Below, one piece after another: positions 38,516 through 47,716 of a stretch of DNA of 64,000 nt. The notes beneath the pieces were generated by a model. It searched no databases. It saw only the letters and a list, made by a program, of their open reading frames with translations, and was not told where the DNA came from. Origin of the DNA: Plesiomonas shigelloides (GTDB lineage Bacteria > Pseudomonadota > Gammaproteobacteria > Enterobacterales > CAMTGL01); assembly GCF_900087055.1 (NCBI RefSeq), contig NZ_LT575468.1:2483773-2547772 (forward strand), written 5' to 3'. Position 1 is the stretch's first letter; each line of letters starts with the position of its first letter. Both the position numbers and the translations under genes were made by a program.

Positions 38516-38878
38516 ATGTCAGAACATAAATCAGGCTGCTGCCACAGCGAACCAGCGGCGCATCAAGGCCACGGTAAAGAGCCACATACTCGCGAACTGA
38601 CAACTCAGCATACCGCCGAGCACGTGCATGAAAGTATGCGGGCGCGCTACGGTGAGCCTGCCGGTGAACATGTGCACGACAAAGATCACCACCCAGAGCG
38701 CGAACATGAAGAGAGCCATCCACATACTCAGCATGGTGGCGATCCGGAAGGACACAAACACCCCGTTAAACACCGTGAAGGCGCATCCCACAGCGATGAG
38801 CGTCACCACCATGTGAAACATCACGACCATAAAATGCCATCTCGTGAGCACCACAAACACGCGCACGATAAAGAATAG
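38516..38878 (+). CDS. Histidine-rich putative metal-binding protein
   Basis: This 120-residue hydrophilic protein contains 30 histidines (25%), many in HxH or HH pairs (DKDHH, RHHHVKHH, REHHKHAH). An N-terminal GCCH supplies its only two cysteines. It has no signal peptide or membrane segment, so it is probably cytosolic. The start at 38516 has an ideal AAGGAG seven bases upstream, which supports translation. Composition suggests binding of Ni, Zn, Cu or Co for storage or buffering, like Hpn-type proteins, but no family was recognised. Acidic and basic residues are balanced. An antisense frame exists but lacks a site. Confidence 0.8.
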   Translation: MSEHKSGCCHSEPAAHQGHGKEPHTRELTTQHTAEHVHESMRARYGEPAGEHVHDKDHHPEREHEESHPHTQHGGDPEGHKHPVKHREGASHSDERHHHVKHHDHKMPSREHHKHAHDKE

Positions 38879-39054
38879 CCGCAGTACGGATTTTTTCTGT
38901 GCCGAAATGCGGGTATTAATCCATTGCGGTGACATGGTTTTTGTTAACCATGTTCTTGCTAAAGAAACTTTGATTAAACACCTCTTTGGTTAAACACAGC
39001 GTTGGCTAAAGATAGCTTCTGTTACATAAGTGCCGATCTCTCCGTTTCGGCCAA

Positions 39055-39085
39055 TAAAAAAGGCACGCCGCAGCGTGCCTTTTTC
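39055..39085. terminator. Bidirectional terminator between the histidine-rich gene and pgeF
   Basis: The stem AAAAAAGGCACGC-CGCA-GCGTGCCTTTTT serves both converging transcripts. Confidence 0.9.
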
Positions 39086-39094
39086 TTGTTTGAG

Positions 39095-39122
39095 CTTCCC
39101 TTATCTTCCCTTATCTTCCCTA
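39095..39122. repeat. Decamer tandem repeat
   Basis: CTTCCCTTAT is repeated 2.8 times between the terminator and the pgeF 3' end. Confidence 0.9.
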
Positions 39123-39210
39123 GGGATTTTTCACCAAGGGCGTTTCCCTCAGTGCGTTCCTCACAGGAAGCCTTCACCCAAGAAAATCGAGGGAAACGAG
39201 AAACAAGCGA

Positions 39211-39942
39211 TTACTCTTCAATCCAGATCAAGCTGGCCTGACGACCGGTTTCTGACTCCCGACGGAACGAGAAGAAACGCTCAGGATCGCTATAGGTACA
39301 ATAATCACCACCATAAATCGCGCCAACTCCCGCCGCCAGCAAGCGCTGACGCGCCAGCAGGTACAGGTTGGCTAAGTAGCGATCGCCATGCGGCTGAAAC
39401 GCCATAGCGGCTGCGGGATTGAACTGGATAAAGCGCTCACGCACCTCTTCGCCCACTTCAAAAACCTGTGGGCCAATCGCGGGGCCCATCCACGCCATCA
39501 AGCGCGCTGGCGCGACGCCAAAACGGGCCACGGTTTTTTCCAGTACCCCGTCACACAGGCCGCGCCAACCGGCATGGGCTGCCGCGACTTGGCTGCCATC
39601 GGTGCTGCAAAACAGCACCGGCAAGCAATCGGCGGTCATCACGGTACAGACTTGACCGGCAGTGGCGGTAAACGCCGCATCGGCTTGTTTACTTTCACCG
39701 TCAGCCAGCGGCAGGGTCAGCACACGTGTACCGTGAACCTGATCCATCCAGACCGGCTCATGCGGCAAGCGCGCAGCGTTACGCAGCAACGCACGGTTCT
39801 GATCGACAGCGCTCAGTGAATCGCCCACATGCGAACCTAAATTCAGGCTGGCATACGGACCTTCACTCATCCCCCCGTCACGGGTGGTACTCAGCGCACG
39901 CACCTTGGCGGGCGCTGGCCAGTCCGGCTCAATCCAGTTCAT
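39211..39942 (-). CDS. pgeF: PgeF/YfiH, multicopper-type peptidoglycan-editing factor
   Basis: This is a 243-residue member of the YfiH/LACC1 family. Zinc/copper ligand motifs are visible: MDQVHGTRV, TADCLPVLF and AAAHAGWRGL. E. coli YfiH removes mis-incorporated L-Ser from UDP-MurNAc and homologues show purine-nucleoside or polyphenol oxidase activities. Its start overlaps the rluD stop by one base, the E. coli arrangement. Confidence 0.93.
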   Translation of the reverse strand: MNWIEPDWPAPAKVRALSTTRDGGMSEGPYASLNLGSHVGDSLSAVDQNRALLRNAARLPHEPVWMDQVHGTRVLTLPLADGESKQADAAFTATAGQVCTVMTADCLPVLFCSTDGSQVAAAHAGWRGLCDGVLEKTVARFGVAPARLMAWMGPAIGPQVFEVGEEVRERFIQFNPAAAMAFQPHGDRYLANLYLLARQRLLAAGVGAIYGGDYCTYSDPERFFSFRRESETGRQASLIWIEE

Positions 39943-40919
39943 CAGTCATCCATCTCGTCTTTGTGCGCCAGCGTATCGGCACGCAGCGCTTCCACCAGCT
40001 CTACCATATCCTGTGGAATCGGCGCATGCCACTCCATTTGCTCACCGGTGATCGGGTGCACCAGACGCAGCATAGTGGCGTGCAGAGCCTGACGGTCAAA
40101 GCGACGCAGTACCTGCATAAACTCTTCCGACGCGCCCTTTGGCGGACGTGGACGGCCACCGTACAACGGGTCGCCAATCAGTGGATGGCTGATATACGCC
40201 ATGTGGACACGGATCTGGTGCGTACGCCCCGACTCCAGACGCAGACGCAAACGGGTATGGGCGCGGAAACGCTCCATGATCCGATAGTGCGTAACCGCCG
40301 GTTTACCCATTGGGTGCACCGCCATGTGAGTACGCTTACTTGGATGGCGCGCAATCGGCTCATCCACGGTACCGCCTTTGGTCATGATGCCAATGGCAAT
40401 CGCCTCGTATTCACGAGTGATTTCACGGCGCTGCAGCGCTTCCACCAAGTGGGTTTGCGCCGGAACGGTTTTCGCCACCACCATCAAACCGGTAGTGTCT
40501 TTATCCAGACGGTGCACGATCCCGGCTCGCGGCACATCGCTAATCGATGGGCAGTAGTGCAGCAAGGCGTTCAAAATAGTGCCGTCCGCATTACCGGCGC
40601 CCGGATGGACCACCAGATCGCGCGGCTTATTAATCACCAGAATATGTTCATCTTCATAAACGATATCCAGTGCGATATCCTGAGCTACCCAGCGTTCCTG
40701 CTCTTCGATAACGGTCATGACCGCGATCTGCTCACCGCCGAGGACCTTTTCCCGCGGGCGATCGACGACAGTGCCATCGACCCGTACGCAGCCATCCTGA
40801 ATCCAGGTTTTGATGCGCGAGCGGGAGTAATCTGGGAACAACTCAGCCAGAGCTTGGTCTAAGCGTTGCCCGAGTTGCTCGTAAGCCACTGTCGCAGTAA
40901 GTTCAATTTGTTGTGCCAT
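39942..40919 (-). CDS. rluD: 23S rRNA pseudouridine synthase D
   Basis: RluD modifies U1911, U1915 and U1917 of 23S rRNA helix 69. The 325 residues include an N-terminal S4 domain (about 17-80) and the catalytic block VHRLDKDTTGL with D139. IRVHMAYISHPLIGDPLYGG is the second signature. It is divergent from bamD, as in E. coli. Confidence 0.97.
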   Translation of the reverse strand: MAQQIELTATVAYEQLGQRLDQALAELFPDYSRSRIKTWIQDGCVRVDGTVVDRPREKVLGGEQIAVMTVIEEQERWVAQDIALDIVYEDEHILVINKPRDLVVHPGAGNADGTILNALLHYCPSISDVPRAGIVHRLDKDTTGLMVVAKTVPAQTHLVEALQRREITREYEAIAIGIMTKGGTVDEPIARHPSKRTHMAVHPMGKPAVTHYRIMERFRAHTRLRLRLESGRTHQIRVHMAYISHPLIGDPLYGGRPRPPKGASEEFMQVLRRFDRQALHATMLRLVHPITGEQMEWHAPIPQDMVELVEALRADTLAHKDEMDD

Positions 40920-41064
40920 GTCGCAACTTCTTTATTAACGTTGAGTGTATTAACGTTGGGTTTTAACGGCATGCCGTTTAGAATAGCCGGCAATTGTACA
41001 TTTTCTTTGCTGGGATCTTAACCAAAAGACTCCCGCAAGCCACTTGAGGATGATCGAGAACGTC

Positions 41065-41802
41065 ATGAAGCGTATTACAGCCCTGATGGTATCAGCTGCT
41101 CTTGCCGTCACGTTAGCAGGATGCTCCAACACCAAGGAAACCGTACCGGATGTGCCGCCGTCCGAACTCTATGCCAACGCACAGGCAAAACTGCAAGACG
41201 GTAACTTCCGCGAGGCCATCACCCAACTGGAAGCGCTGGACAACCGCTATCCGTTCGGTCCGTATTCCCAGCAGGTACAGCTTGATCTCATCTACGCTTA
41301 TTATAAGTCAGCCGATCTGGCCTTGGCGATGGCTTCCATCGACCGTTTCCTGCGTCTGAACCCAACTTCGCCTCAGGCGGACTACGTGCTGTATATGCGC
41401 GGTCTGACTGATATGGCCTATGATAACAACCTGTTGCACGGCATTTTCGGTATCGATCGCTCTGATCGTAGCCCCGATCACGCCCGTCAGGCGTACCGTG
41501 ACTTCACCATGCTGATCCAGCGTTATCCTGATAGCCAGTATGCCGCTGATGCCCATGCCCGTCTGGTATTCTTGAAAAACCGTCTGGCCAAGCATGAGCT
41601 GTCCGTGGCCGAGTACTATACCAAACGTGGCGCGTATGTCGCGGTGATTAATCGGGTTGAGCAGATGCTGCGTGATTATCCAGACACCCAAGCCGCCCGT
41701 GAAGCCCTGCCGCTGATGGAAAATGCCTATCAGCAACTGGGCCTGACCGCTGAAGCGGCCAAAGTGGCGAAGCTGATTGCTGCCAACCCCGTAAGCGCCT
41801 AA
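41065..41802 (+). CDS. bamD: Outer-membrane assembly lipoprotein BamD
   Basis: BamD is an essential TPR lipoprotein of the BAM complex. I choose ATG 41065 (MKRITALMV), giving 245 residues and a short signal ending LAGC (Cys20). ATG 41050 in frame would add five residues. TPR blocks [20 protein letters not shown] and [20 protein letters not shown], and [20 protein letters not shown], match E. coli BamD (also 245). Confidence 0.96.
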   Translation: MKRITALMVSAALAVTLAGCSNTKETVPDVPPSELYANAQAKLQDGNFREAITQLEALDNRYPFGPYSQQVQLDLIYAYYKSADLALAMASIDRFLRLNPTSPQADYVLYMRGLTDMAYDNNLLHGIFGIDRSDRSPDHARQAYRDFTMLIQRYPDSQYAADAHARLVFLKNRLAKHELSVAEYYTKRGAYVAVINRVEQMLRDYPDTQAAREALPLMENAYQQLGLTAEAAKVAKLIAANPVSA

Positions 41803-41886
41803 TTCACGCACGAACGTCAGTGTAGTGTAGGTCTCAGTACCGAATTAGCCCCGCACTGACAACGGCGCATTGAAATAAAGAATACC

Positions 41887-41912
41887 AACGCGTCCCTTGG
41901 GGCGCGTTTTTT
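41887..41912 (+). terminator. Intrinsic terminator of bamD
   Basis: A GC-rich stem AACGCGTCCC/GGGGCGCGTT with one bulge is followed by a T-run, 85 bp after bamD. Confidence 0.75.
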
Positions 41913-42305
41913 ATTGTCTTTATTTATCCCACCAAATACGTTTTCTGATCGGTTTTTTTATCGTCACCGCAGTGTTTTTCTCGCGCCAACACCAGCAAAT
42001 ATAGGCAGTTAGTCTCTACCAGCAACAGTTCGAGACAACTTTTGCCGCTCAACGGCCAGCTAAGAGTGATGTAAAAGGGAACAGAACCAGCAAAACAACT
42101 GAAGGGAATCTTGGTAGGGAATGGTCACTTGTTTAACATTTACTCAAGACGCTGTTTTTAAAACGAAAAAAGACAAAAGCCATCCCGTTTCTTGCGCTTT
42201 AACTCTCTCATCCTGCCCCAGTACTCTCGGAACAGCAAGCCCACCGTATCAATTTTACTTAACCAACTCACACTTTGTTTAACAGAATGTTCATTAGCAA
42301 AATAA
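41913..42305 (+). other. Long gene-free stretch before raiA
   Basis: About 390 bp contain no open frame with a ribosome site and no recognisable RNA. The sequence is AT-rich and carries the distal part of the raiA control region. Confidence 0.4.
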
Positions 42306-42321
42306 TGTGATCTGAATCACA
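42306..42321. promoter_or_regulatory. CRP binding site upstream of raiA
   Basis: TGTGATCTGAATCACA is a perfect match to TGTGA-N6-TCACA, 66 bp before the raiA start. Cyclic-AMP control of this stationary-phase ribosome factor is therefore likely. Confidence 0.8.
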
Positions 42322-42387
42322 CTTTATTTATCCATCTTAAGTATTCTGAAGTTAAGCCCAATGGCGGGATAGACAAGAGGTAAGCCT

Positions 42388-42771
42388 ATGAAAGTTAACA
42401 TTACTAGCAAACAAATGGACATCACTCCGGCTATCCGCGAACATGTCGAAGACCGTCTGACCAAACTGGAAAAATGGCAAACTCCGCTGATTAAACCACA
42501 CGTGATCTTGGGGAAAACGCCAAAAGGTGAATTTGTCGCCGAAGCCAATATCGGCATTGCCAATGGTCAGCTGGTTGCCAGCGCCGAACACCATGATATG
42601 TATGCAGCCATTAATGAGATGCTGCTGAAACTGGAACGTCAGCTGAACAAGCTGCAACACAAAGGCGAATCGCGCCGTTCAATGCAGAGCGTGAAAGAAG
42701 CAAACCGTCTGCAGGAAGAAGAACTGGCTGAAAAAATTGCTGAAGAGGACGATGCTGAAACCACGCTATAA
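42388..42771 (+). CDS. raiA: Ribosome-associated inhibitor A (YfiA/HPF family)
   Basis: This 127-residue factor binds the 30S A/P-site region and silences ribosomes in cold shock and stationary phase. [35 protein letters not shown] and [14 protein letters not shown] match E. coli RaiA. The tail ([19 protein letters not shown]) is longer and more acidic than in E. coli (113). It lies between bamD and pheL, as in E. coli. A CRP site is upstream. Confidence 0.94.
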   Translation: MKVNITSKQMDITPAIREHVEDRLTKLEKWQTPLIKPHVILGKTPKGEFVAEANIGIANGQLVASAEHHDMYAAINEMLLKLERQLNKLQHKGESRRSMQSVKEANRLQEEELAEKIAEEDDAETTL

Positions 42772-42843
42772 CCAATAACATGACAAACGACATTGTCGAT
42801 AAATGATTCAGTCATAGTGGTTATCTGGTCAAATTTCAGGAGA

Positions 42844-42867
42844 GCGCACCCGTAAGGGTGCGTTTTT
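42844..42867 (+). terminator. Intrinsic terminator of raiA
   Basis: The stem GCGCACCC-GTAA-GGGTGCG is followed by TTTTT. Confidence 0.9.
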
Positions 42868-42932
42868 CGTTATCTGGCTCGCAGCCTACCGCGCCCACTT
42901 TCCCGCCCGCGCTCGCGGCACCGATAAATCCG

Positions 42933-42962
42933 TTGACAAGCACACGCCCTTCTGGCTACTTT
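42933..42962 (+). promoter_or_regulatory. Promoter of pheL-pheA
   Basis: A perfect -35 TTGACA (42933-42938) lies 18 bp before TACTTT (42957-42962). Transcription would start near 42969, about 47 nt before the leader peptide. Confidence 0.65.
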
Positions 42963-43015
42963 AAAACCACTTCACACGTTCCATTGCCTGTTTCTTATCG
43001 CCAGTGAGATTTTTT

Positions 43016-43069
43016 ATGCCTTTGTTTTTCATGGTTTTCTTTTTCAGCTTTTTTAGCCGCCCACACTAG
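43016..43069 (+). CDS. pheL: Phenylalanine leader peptide
   Basis: The 17-residue peptide MPLFFMVFFFSFFSRPH contains seven phenylalanines. When charged tRNA-Phe is scarce, ribosomes stall in this run and free the antiterminator so that pheA is transcribed. E. coli PheL is 15 residues with seven Phe. The stop codon TAG overlaps the antiterminator arm GGAGGC. Confidence 0.95.
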   Translation: MPLFFMVFFFSFFSRPH

Positions 43070-43142
43070 GAGGCCGCTTCGTTACGCGCAAAAGAAAACC
43101 AAGACGAACAAAGCAGCCTCCCACCTCGGGGGGCTTTTTTTT
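43069..43142 (+). promoter_or_regulatory. pheA attenuator
   Basis: The terminator hairpin AGCCTCCC (43115-43122)/GGGGGGCT (43128-43135) is followed by eight T residues. The alternative partner GGAGGC (43069-43074) can pair with GCCTCC (43116-43121), forming an antiterminator when the ribosome stalls in the Phe codons. Confidence 0.85.
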
Positions 43143-43173
43143 ACCCGTTTCACGCACAGCAAGGATGTACACC

Positions 43174-45207
43174 ATGAGTCAGGACTTAACCCAAATCCGC
43201 CAGCACATCAGCCAGTTGGACCGCTCGCTGCTCAAACTGCTGGCCGAGCGCCGCCAACTGGCCCTGGATGTGGCCCGCAGCAAGGAAAAGAGCCTGACTG
43301 CGCTGCGCGATACCGAACGCGAGCAAATTTTACTCAGCGCACTGATCCAGCAAGCCCATGAGCTACAGTTAGACCCGCATTATGTCACCCAGATTTACCA
43401 CACCATCATTGAAGATTCGGTGTTAACCCAGCAAGCCTACCTGCAACAACAGCTCAACCCTGCGCAAACCCAACAGCATAAAATCGCCTTTCTCGGCATG
43501 CGCGGCTCTTACTCCCATCTGGCGGCGCGTAAATACGCCGCGCGCCACACAGGCCGTTTGGTGGAGATCAGTTGCCGCACCTTTGATGAAATTCTCAAAC
43601 AAGTTGAACAAGGCCAAGCCGATTACGGGGTGCTGCCGATTGAGAACACCAGCTCCGGCTCGATTAATGACGTGTACGATCTGCTGCAGCACACCCAGCT
43701 GTCGATTGTTGGTGAGCTGACCCACCCGATTGAGCATTGTTTATTGGTCGCGCAAGAGACCAGTGCCGATCAAATTCACACCGTCTATAGCCACCCGCAA
43801 CCGCTGCAACAATGCAGTCAGTTCTTGGCAACGCTGGGTCAGGTGCAACTGGAGTTCTGTGAAAGCTCTTCGCACGCGATGCAAAAAGTGGCGCAATTGC
43901 AATCGCCGCACGTGGCGGCAATCAGCAATGCCGAAGGCGGTGAGTTATACGGCCTGCACGCTCTGCAAGGCAATATCGCCAATCAGCAGGAAAACATCAG
44001 CCGCTTTATTGTGGTCGCCCGCGAGCCGGTGGAGGTGGCGGCACAAGTGAGCGCCAAGACCACCTTAATCATGTCCACCGCCCAGCATGCGGGCTCACTG
44101 GTGGAGGCGCTGCTGATTTTGCGCGATCACGGCATCAACATGAGTAAGCTTGAGTCACGCCCGATCAACGGTCGCCCGTGGGAAGAGATGTTTTATCTGG
44201 ATGTGGAAGGCAATCTTAGCGAAGCGCGTATGCAATCGGCGCTGCGCCTGTTAAGCCGCCAGACCCGCTATGTCAAAGTGCTGGGCTGCTACCCATCAGA
44301 AACCGTGATCCCAACCGAGGTACCGCCAGAAGCGCATATTCCACACTCACGCGAAGCGATGCATCTGAGCGCGCAGCCTATCTTAGGACATGGTATTGAG
44401 CGCGGCGTGCGCGCCACTGCCACCGAGGATACGCACGATCTCGACGCTGCGCCGTGCCGTAATGTCCGCATTGGCGCTGTCACTCTCGGTGGTCAACAGC
44501 CGTTTCGGGTATTTGCCGGCCCGATGCATGGCGCAAGCCGTGAGGCGCTGCTGCAAAGCGCTGCCACCGTTAAACAATTTGGCGGCGCCCTGTTCAGCTT
44601 ACCGTTGACCTTGGCCGAAGAGGCACAGGCAAACAGTGGCGCGCAACAAGCTCTGACCGATTTGCTGCGCGATATTAGCCGTCGCTATCAGTTACCGTTG
44701 CTGCTGCCAGTGACCACCACCACGCACCTGACCACGCTGGCGGCTAAAGCCGATTTACTGTACATCCCGCCTCAGGCAATGCACAACACCGCGCTGCTAC
44801 ACGCTGCCGGAAAAACGCCATGTCCGGTGATGCTCAGTCGCGCGCCAGACATGGATAACGCCGCCTTGCTCGCGGCGGCCAATACCGTGCGCAGCCAAGG
44901 CAATCAGCAAGTGATTTTTTGTGAAACGGGGAGCCAGCGCACCACAGAAAGTGCACCGTGTTGGGATCTGGTCACCACCGCGCAGCTATGCCAACAGGCA
45001 GACATGCCGGTCATAGTAGCACCGAGCGTATTTGCCAGCGATGCCCGCTTATTACCCGCCTTGGTACAAGCCGCGCGCAGTGCTGGCGCGCACGGCGTAC
45101 TGCTGCCGCTGGCGTTGCCGGGAGATGCGTCAATCACCGCTGAAACCGACTCAACTGCCGCTCTGGATGCTCTGGCCTTCGGGGAACTGATGCAAACGCT
45201 GCGCTAA
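43174..45207 (+). CDS. pheA: PheA: chorismate mutase/prephenate dehydratase fused to a degenerate DAHP-synthase-like domain
   Basis: PheA converts chorismate to phenylpyruvate and is feedback-inhibited by Phe. ATG 43174 has AAGGA eight bases upstream; the protein is 677 residues against about 386 usual. In order: chorismate mutase (1-85), prephenate dehydratase (about 100-285; the TRF motif is N274-I-S276-R-F, Ser for Thr), and ACT domain with GSLVEAL and ESRP (about 290-375), ending KVLGCYPSE as PheA normally does. After a linker, residues 431-677 align with type I-beta DAHP synthases: VRIG, AGPMHGASREALLQSA, IPPQAMHNTALLHAAGK, QGNQQVIFCETG, MPVIVAPSV, AARSAGAHGVLLPL. The catalytic sites are lost: GPCS is GPMH (M451), DPSH is APSV (V619), and KPR and KRG are absent. 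This C-terminal half is probably a pseudoenzyme. It is read in the same frame without interruption. Confidence 0.93.
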   Translation: MSQDLTQIRQHISQLDRSLLKLLAERRQLALDVARSKEKSLTALRDTEREQILLSALIQQAHELQLDPHYVTQIYHTIIEDSVLTQQAYLQQQLNPAQTQQHKIAFLGMRGSYSHLAARKYAARHTGRLVEISCRTFDEILKQVEQGQADYGVLPIENTSSGSINDVYDLLQHTQLSIVGELTHPIEHCLLVAQETSADQIHTVYSHPQPLQQCSQFLATLGQVQLEFCESSSHAMQKVAQLQSPHVAAISNAEGGELYGLHALQGNIANQQENISRFIVVAREPVEVAAQVSAKTTLIMSTAQHAGSLVEALLILRDHGINMSKLESRPINGRPWEEMFYLDVEGNLSEARMQSALRLLSRQTRYVKVLGCYPSETVIPTEVPPEAHIPHSREAMHLSAQPILGHGIERGVRATATEDTHDLDAAPCRNVRIGAVTLGGQQPFRVFAGPMHGASREALLQSAATVKQFGGALFSLPLTLAEEAQANSGAQQALTDLLRDISRRYQLPLLLPVTTTTHLTTLAAKADLLYIPPQAMHNTALLHAAGKTPCPVMLSRAPDMDNAALLAAANTVRSQGNQQVIFCETGSQRTTESAPCWDLVTTAQLCQQADMPVIVAPSVFASDARLLPALVQAARSAGAHGVLLPLALPGDASITAETDSTAALDALAFGELMQTLR

Positions 45208-45225
45208 CATGCCATCAACGGCAAT

Positions 45226-45254
45226 AAAAAAGCGGCGCACTGCGCCGCTTTTTT
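45226..45254. terminator. Bidirectional terminator between pheA and tyrA
   Basis: AAAAAAGCGGCGCA/TGCGCCGCTTTTTT lies 20 bp after pheA and faces tyrA from the other side. Confidence 0.92.
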
Positions 45255-45336
45255 ATCTTGTGCTCTCGTGGTTATCGCATGATTAGCAAATATGCTGAGT
45301 TCAACCGACTATTCTGGCTAGCCGATTTTTGGACTA

Positions 45337-46467
45337 TTAAGCACGATGCACCAACGAGTCATTGGCTTGGCGCAGCAAAACGCGGCTTTCGGCCTGAAAC
45401 TGCTCGGCATACTCACCAAACCATTGTGCTACCTCGGCAAAACGCTGCATGAAGGCCGATTTGTCGTGGTGCTCCAGCAAGCTAATCGCCTCACCAAAGC
45501 GTTGATGGAAACGCCGGATCATCGCCAGATTCTGCGGCTGAGCCAGAATAATGTCAGCGTACAGCTGCGGATCTTGGGCAAACAATCGCCCAACCATCGC
45601 CAATTCCAAACGGTAAATCGGCGATGACAGCGCCAACAACTGCTCTAGGTCAGCATTTTCCTGCGCCAGATGCGAGCCATAGGCAAAAGTCGCAAAGTGG
45701 CGTAATGCCTGAATCAGCGTCATGGCTTGGTCATGCTGCGCCGCTGGCAAACGGTGTACCCGCGCGCCCCAGATTTTGATCTGCTCCAATAGCCACGCAT
45801 AAGCTTCTGGCTCGCGGCCATCACAGGCCACCACCACTTGCTTGGCCAGACTCGACACATCCGGGCCAAACATCGGGTGCAAACCCACCACCGGCCCACG
45901 GTGAATTTCCAGCATCGCTTGCAGCGGTTGCTGTTTCACCGAGGTCAAATCCGCCAAGATGCAATCTTCCGGCAACTGACGCAGCCGACCAATCACCTCT
46001 TCGGTCAAACAGATCGGCACGCTCACCACCACCATGCCCGCATCCGCCAACAAATGGTCGGCGTCAGCCCAATCCTCTTTTTCCAGCACTCGAACCTGAT
46101 AGCCAGACAACGTAAATAACTGGCAGAACAGCTGACCTAGTTGCCCACGGCCACCTATCACCACAATCGGTCGCAGCGCAGGATGCACGGTCTTAAAACC
46201 GCTGTCATTTTCGCTGGAGTAAGACTCGCGCATCACGCGGCGCAGAATATCTTCAATCAGATCCGGCGGCACGCCCAAGCGCTGCGCTTCCGCACGCCGC
46301 GCGGTCAGCATGCTGGCTTCGCGCTCCGGAACATAAATTGGCAGGCCACAGCGACTTTTCACTTCGCCCACCTGTTTTACCAGCTCCAAACGCCGGGCTA
46401 ACAAGCCCAGCATCTCCTGATCTACAGCATCGATTTGATCGCGCAGTTGTGCCAGTTCTGCCACCAT
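45337..46467 (-). CDS. tyrA: T-protein: chorismate mutase/prephenate dehydrogenase
   Basis: This 376-residue bifunctional enzyme makes 4-hydroxyphenylpyruvate for tyrosine. The chorismate mutase domain is 1-90. The dehydrogenase follows with NAD-binding [12 protein letters not shown] (GGRGQLG 105-111) and the catalytic histidine H197 in GLHPMFGPD. It starts 21 bp after aroF and forms the aroF-tyrA operon known from E. coli, controlled by TyrR. Confidence 0.97.
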   Translation of the reverse strand: MVAELAQLRDQIDAVDQEMLGLLARRLELVKQVGEVKSRCGLPIYVPEREASMLTARRAEAQRLGVPPDLIEDILRRVMRESYSSENDSGFKTVHPALRPIVVIGGRGQLGQLFCQLFTLSGYQVRVLEKEDWADADHLLADAGMVVVSVPICLTEEVIGRLRQLPEDCILADLTSVKQQPLQAMLEIHRGPVVGLHPMFGPDVSSLAKQVVVACDGREPEAYAWLLEQIKIWGARVHRLPAAQHDQAMTLIQALRHFATFAYGSHLAQENADLEQLLALSSPIYRLELAMVGRLFAQDPQLYADIILAQPQNLAMIRRFHQRFGEAISLLEHHDKSAFMQRFAEVAQWFGEYAEQFQAESRVLLRQANDSLVHRA

Positions 46468-46488
46468 GGTGTTTCCTCTTGTTGGGCT

Positions 46489-47565
46489 TTATGCCGCCGC
46501 CTGACGCGCATTCAGGTGCGGCGCTAACTCTTTGTGAATCCGGCACAATACTTGTTCCGTTTCCTCCCAGTTGATGCAGGCATCGGTAACCGACACGCCA
46601 TAGCGCATCTGCTCACGCGGCTGCTCTGCCGACTGGTTTCCCTCATGCAGGTTACTTTCCAGCATCACCCCGATAATGGAGCGGTTACCAGCCTGAATTT
46701 GGCTGACCACCGCATCCAATACCTGACCTTGACGACGGAAATCTTTTTCGGAATTGCCGTGGCTACAGTCTACCATCAGCGCACCGGTCAGTCCTGCCTT
46801 TGCCATTTGAGCCTGACATTCCGCCACATCAGCCGCCGAATAGTTCGGGCGATGGCCGCCGCGCAAGATCACGTGACCATCAGGGTTGCCTTGGGTTTGC
46901 AACAGCGCCACCTGTCCGGCCTGATTAATGCCCATGAAACGGTGCGACATGGCGGCCGCTTTCATGGCGTTAATCGCGGTGCTCAGGCTGCCATCAGTGC
47001 CGTTTTTAAACCCCACCGGCATGGATAAGCCCGAGGCCATCTCGCGGTGCGTTTGCGATTCGGTGGTGCGCGCACCGATCGCCGACCAGCTAAACAGATC
47101 GCCGATGTATTGCGGACTGATCGGATCGAGCGCTTCGGTCGCCAACGGGATCTCCATCTCCGCCAAATTGATCAGCAGCGAGCGGGCGATATGCAGACCT
47201 GCTTCCACATCAAAAGAGCCGTCCATATACGGGTCGTTAATAAGCCCTTTCCAACCAACTGTGGTGCGCGGCTTTTCAAAATAGACACGCATGACGATAT
47301 ACAACTGGTCACTCAGCTGGTTGGAAAGCGCTTTCAGACGACGAGCATAATCAATAGCCGCTTCAGGGTCGTGAATCGAGCATGGGCCGCACACCACCAG
47401 CAAACGCGGATCGCGGCGGTGAATAATATCGGCAATGGTACGGCGCGAGGCCGCAATCTGATTCAACGCACGTTCACTGATTGGCAATTTGGCCTTCAGT
47501 TCATCGGGGGTCACCATCACCTGTTCGGCGCTGATGTGGACATTATTTAACGCATCTTTGTGCAT
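46489..47565 (-). CDS. aroF: DAHP synthase, tyrosine-sensitive type (AroF)
   Basis: AroF condenses PEP and erythrose-4-phosphate, the first shikimate step. Of its 358 residues, the metal-ligand motif is VVCGPCSIHDPE (Cys62), with EKPRTTVGWKGL, GARTTESQTHRE and MVDCSHGNS. The N-terminus MHKDALNNVHISAEQV identifies the Tyr-regulated isoenzyme rather than AroG or AroH. It belongs to the alpha subfamily, unlike the DAHP-synthase-like tail of PheA nearby. Three phased TyrR-type boxes precede it. Confidence 0.96.
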   Translation of the reverse strand: MHKDALNNVHISAEQVMVTPDELKAKLPISERALNQIAASRRTIADIIHRRDPRLLVVCGPCSIHDPEAAIDYARRLKALSNQLSDQLYIVMRVYFEKPRTTVGWKGLINDPYMDGSFDVEAGLHIARSLLINLAEMEIPLATEALDPISPQYIGDLFSWSAIGARTTESQTHREMASGLSMPVGFKNGTDGSLSTAINAMKAAAMSHRFMGINQAGQVALLQTQGNPDGHVILRGGHRPNYSAADVAECQAQMAKAGLTGALMVDCSHGNSEKDFRRQGQVLDAVVSQIQAGNRSIIGVMLESNLHEGNQSAEQPREQMRYGVSVTDACINWEETEQVLCRIHKELAPHLNARQAAA

Positions 47566-47716
47566 GACGGCTTCATCCTTTGATTTAACGTTTTTGGGTT
47601 TACGGCCACTGCGCCCTGACCCTGCCGGTCAGTGGTTCTCAGTGACAACCTGTGGGTGTTTGCAACAGAGCAGCAGGAGGTTGTTCAATCCTGCGTCAGC
47701 TCACAATATCAACTGG

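Larger units (their letters stand above)
38879..39210. other. Intergenic region after the histidine-rich gene
   Basis: The region contains a perfect inverted repeat ACATGGTT/AACCATGT (about 38933-38954), a run of short GCTAAAG/GTTAAA-like direct repeats (38955-39020), a bidirectional terminator at 39055-39085, and a decamer tandem repeat. No gene was seen. Confidence 0.6.

Noticed and set aside
38531-38935. 134-codon frame antisense to the histidine-rich gene
   Set aside because: Its hydrophobic Met/Val/Phe composition is the mirror of His and Glu codons, and it lacks a ribosome site; the sense frame has an ideal one.
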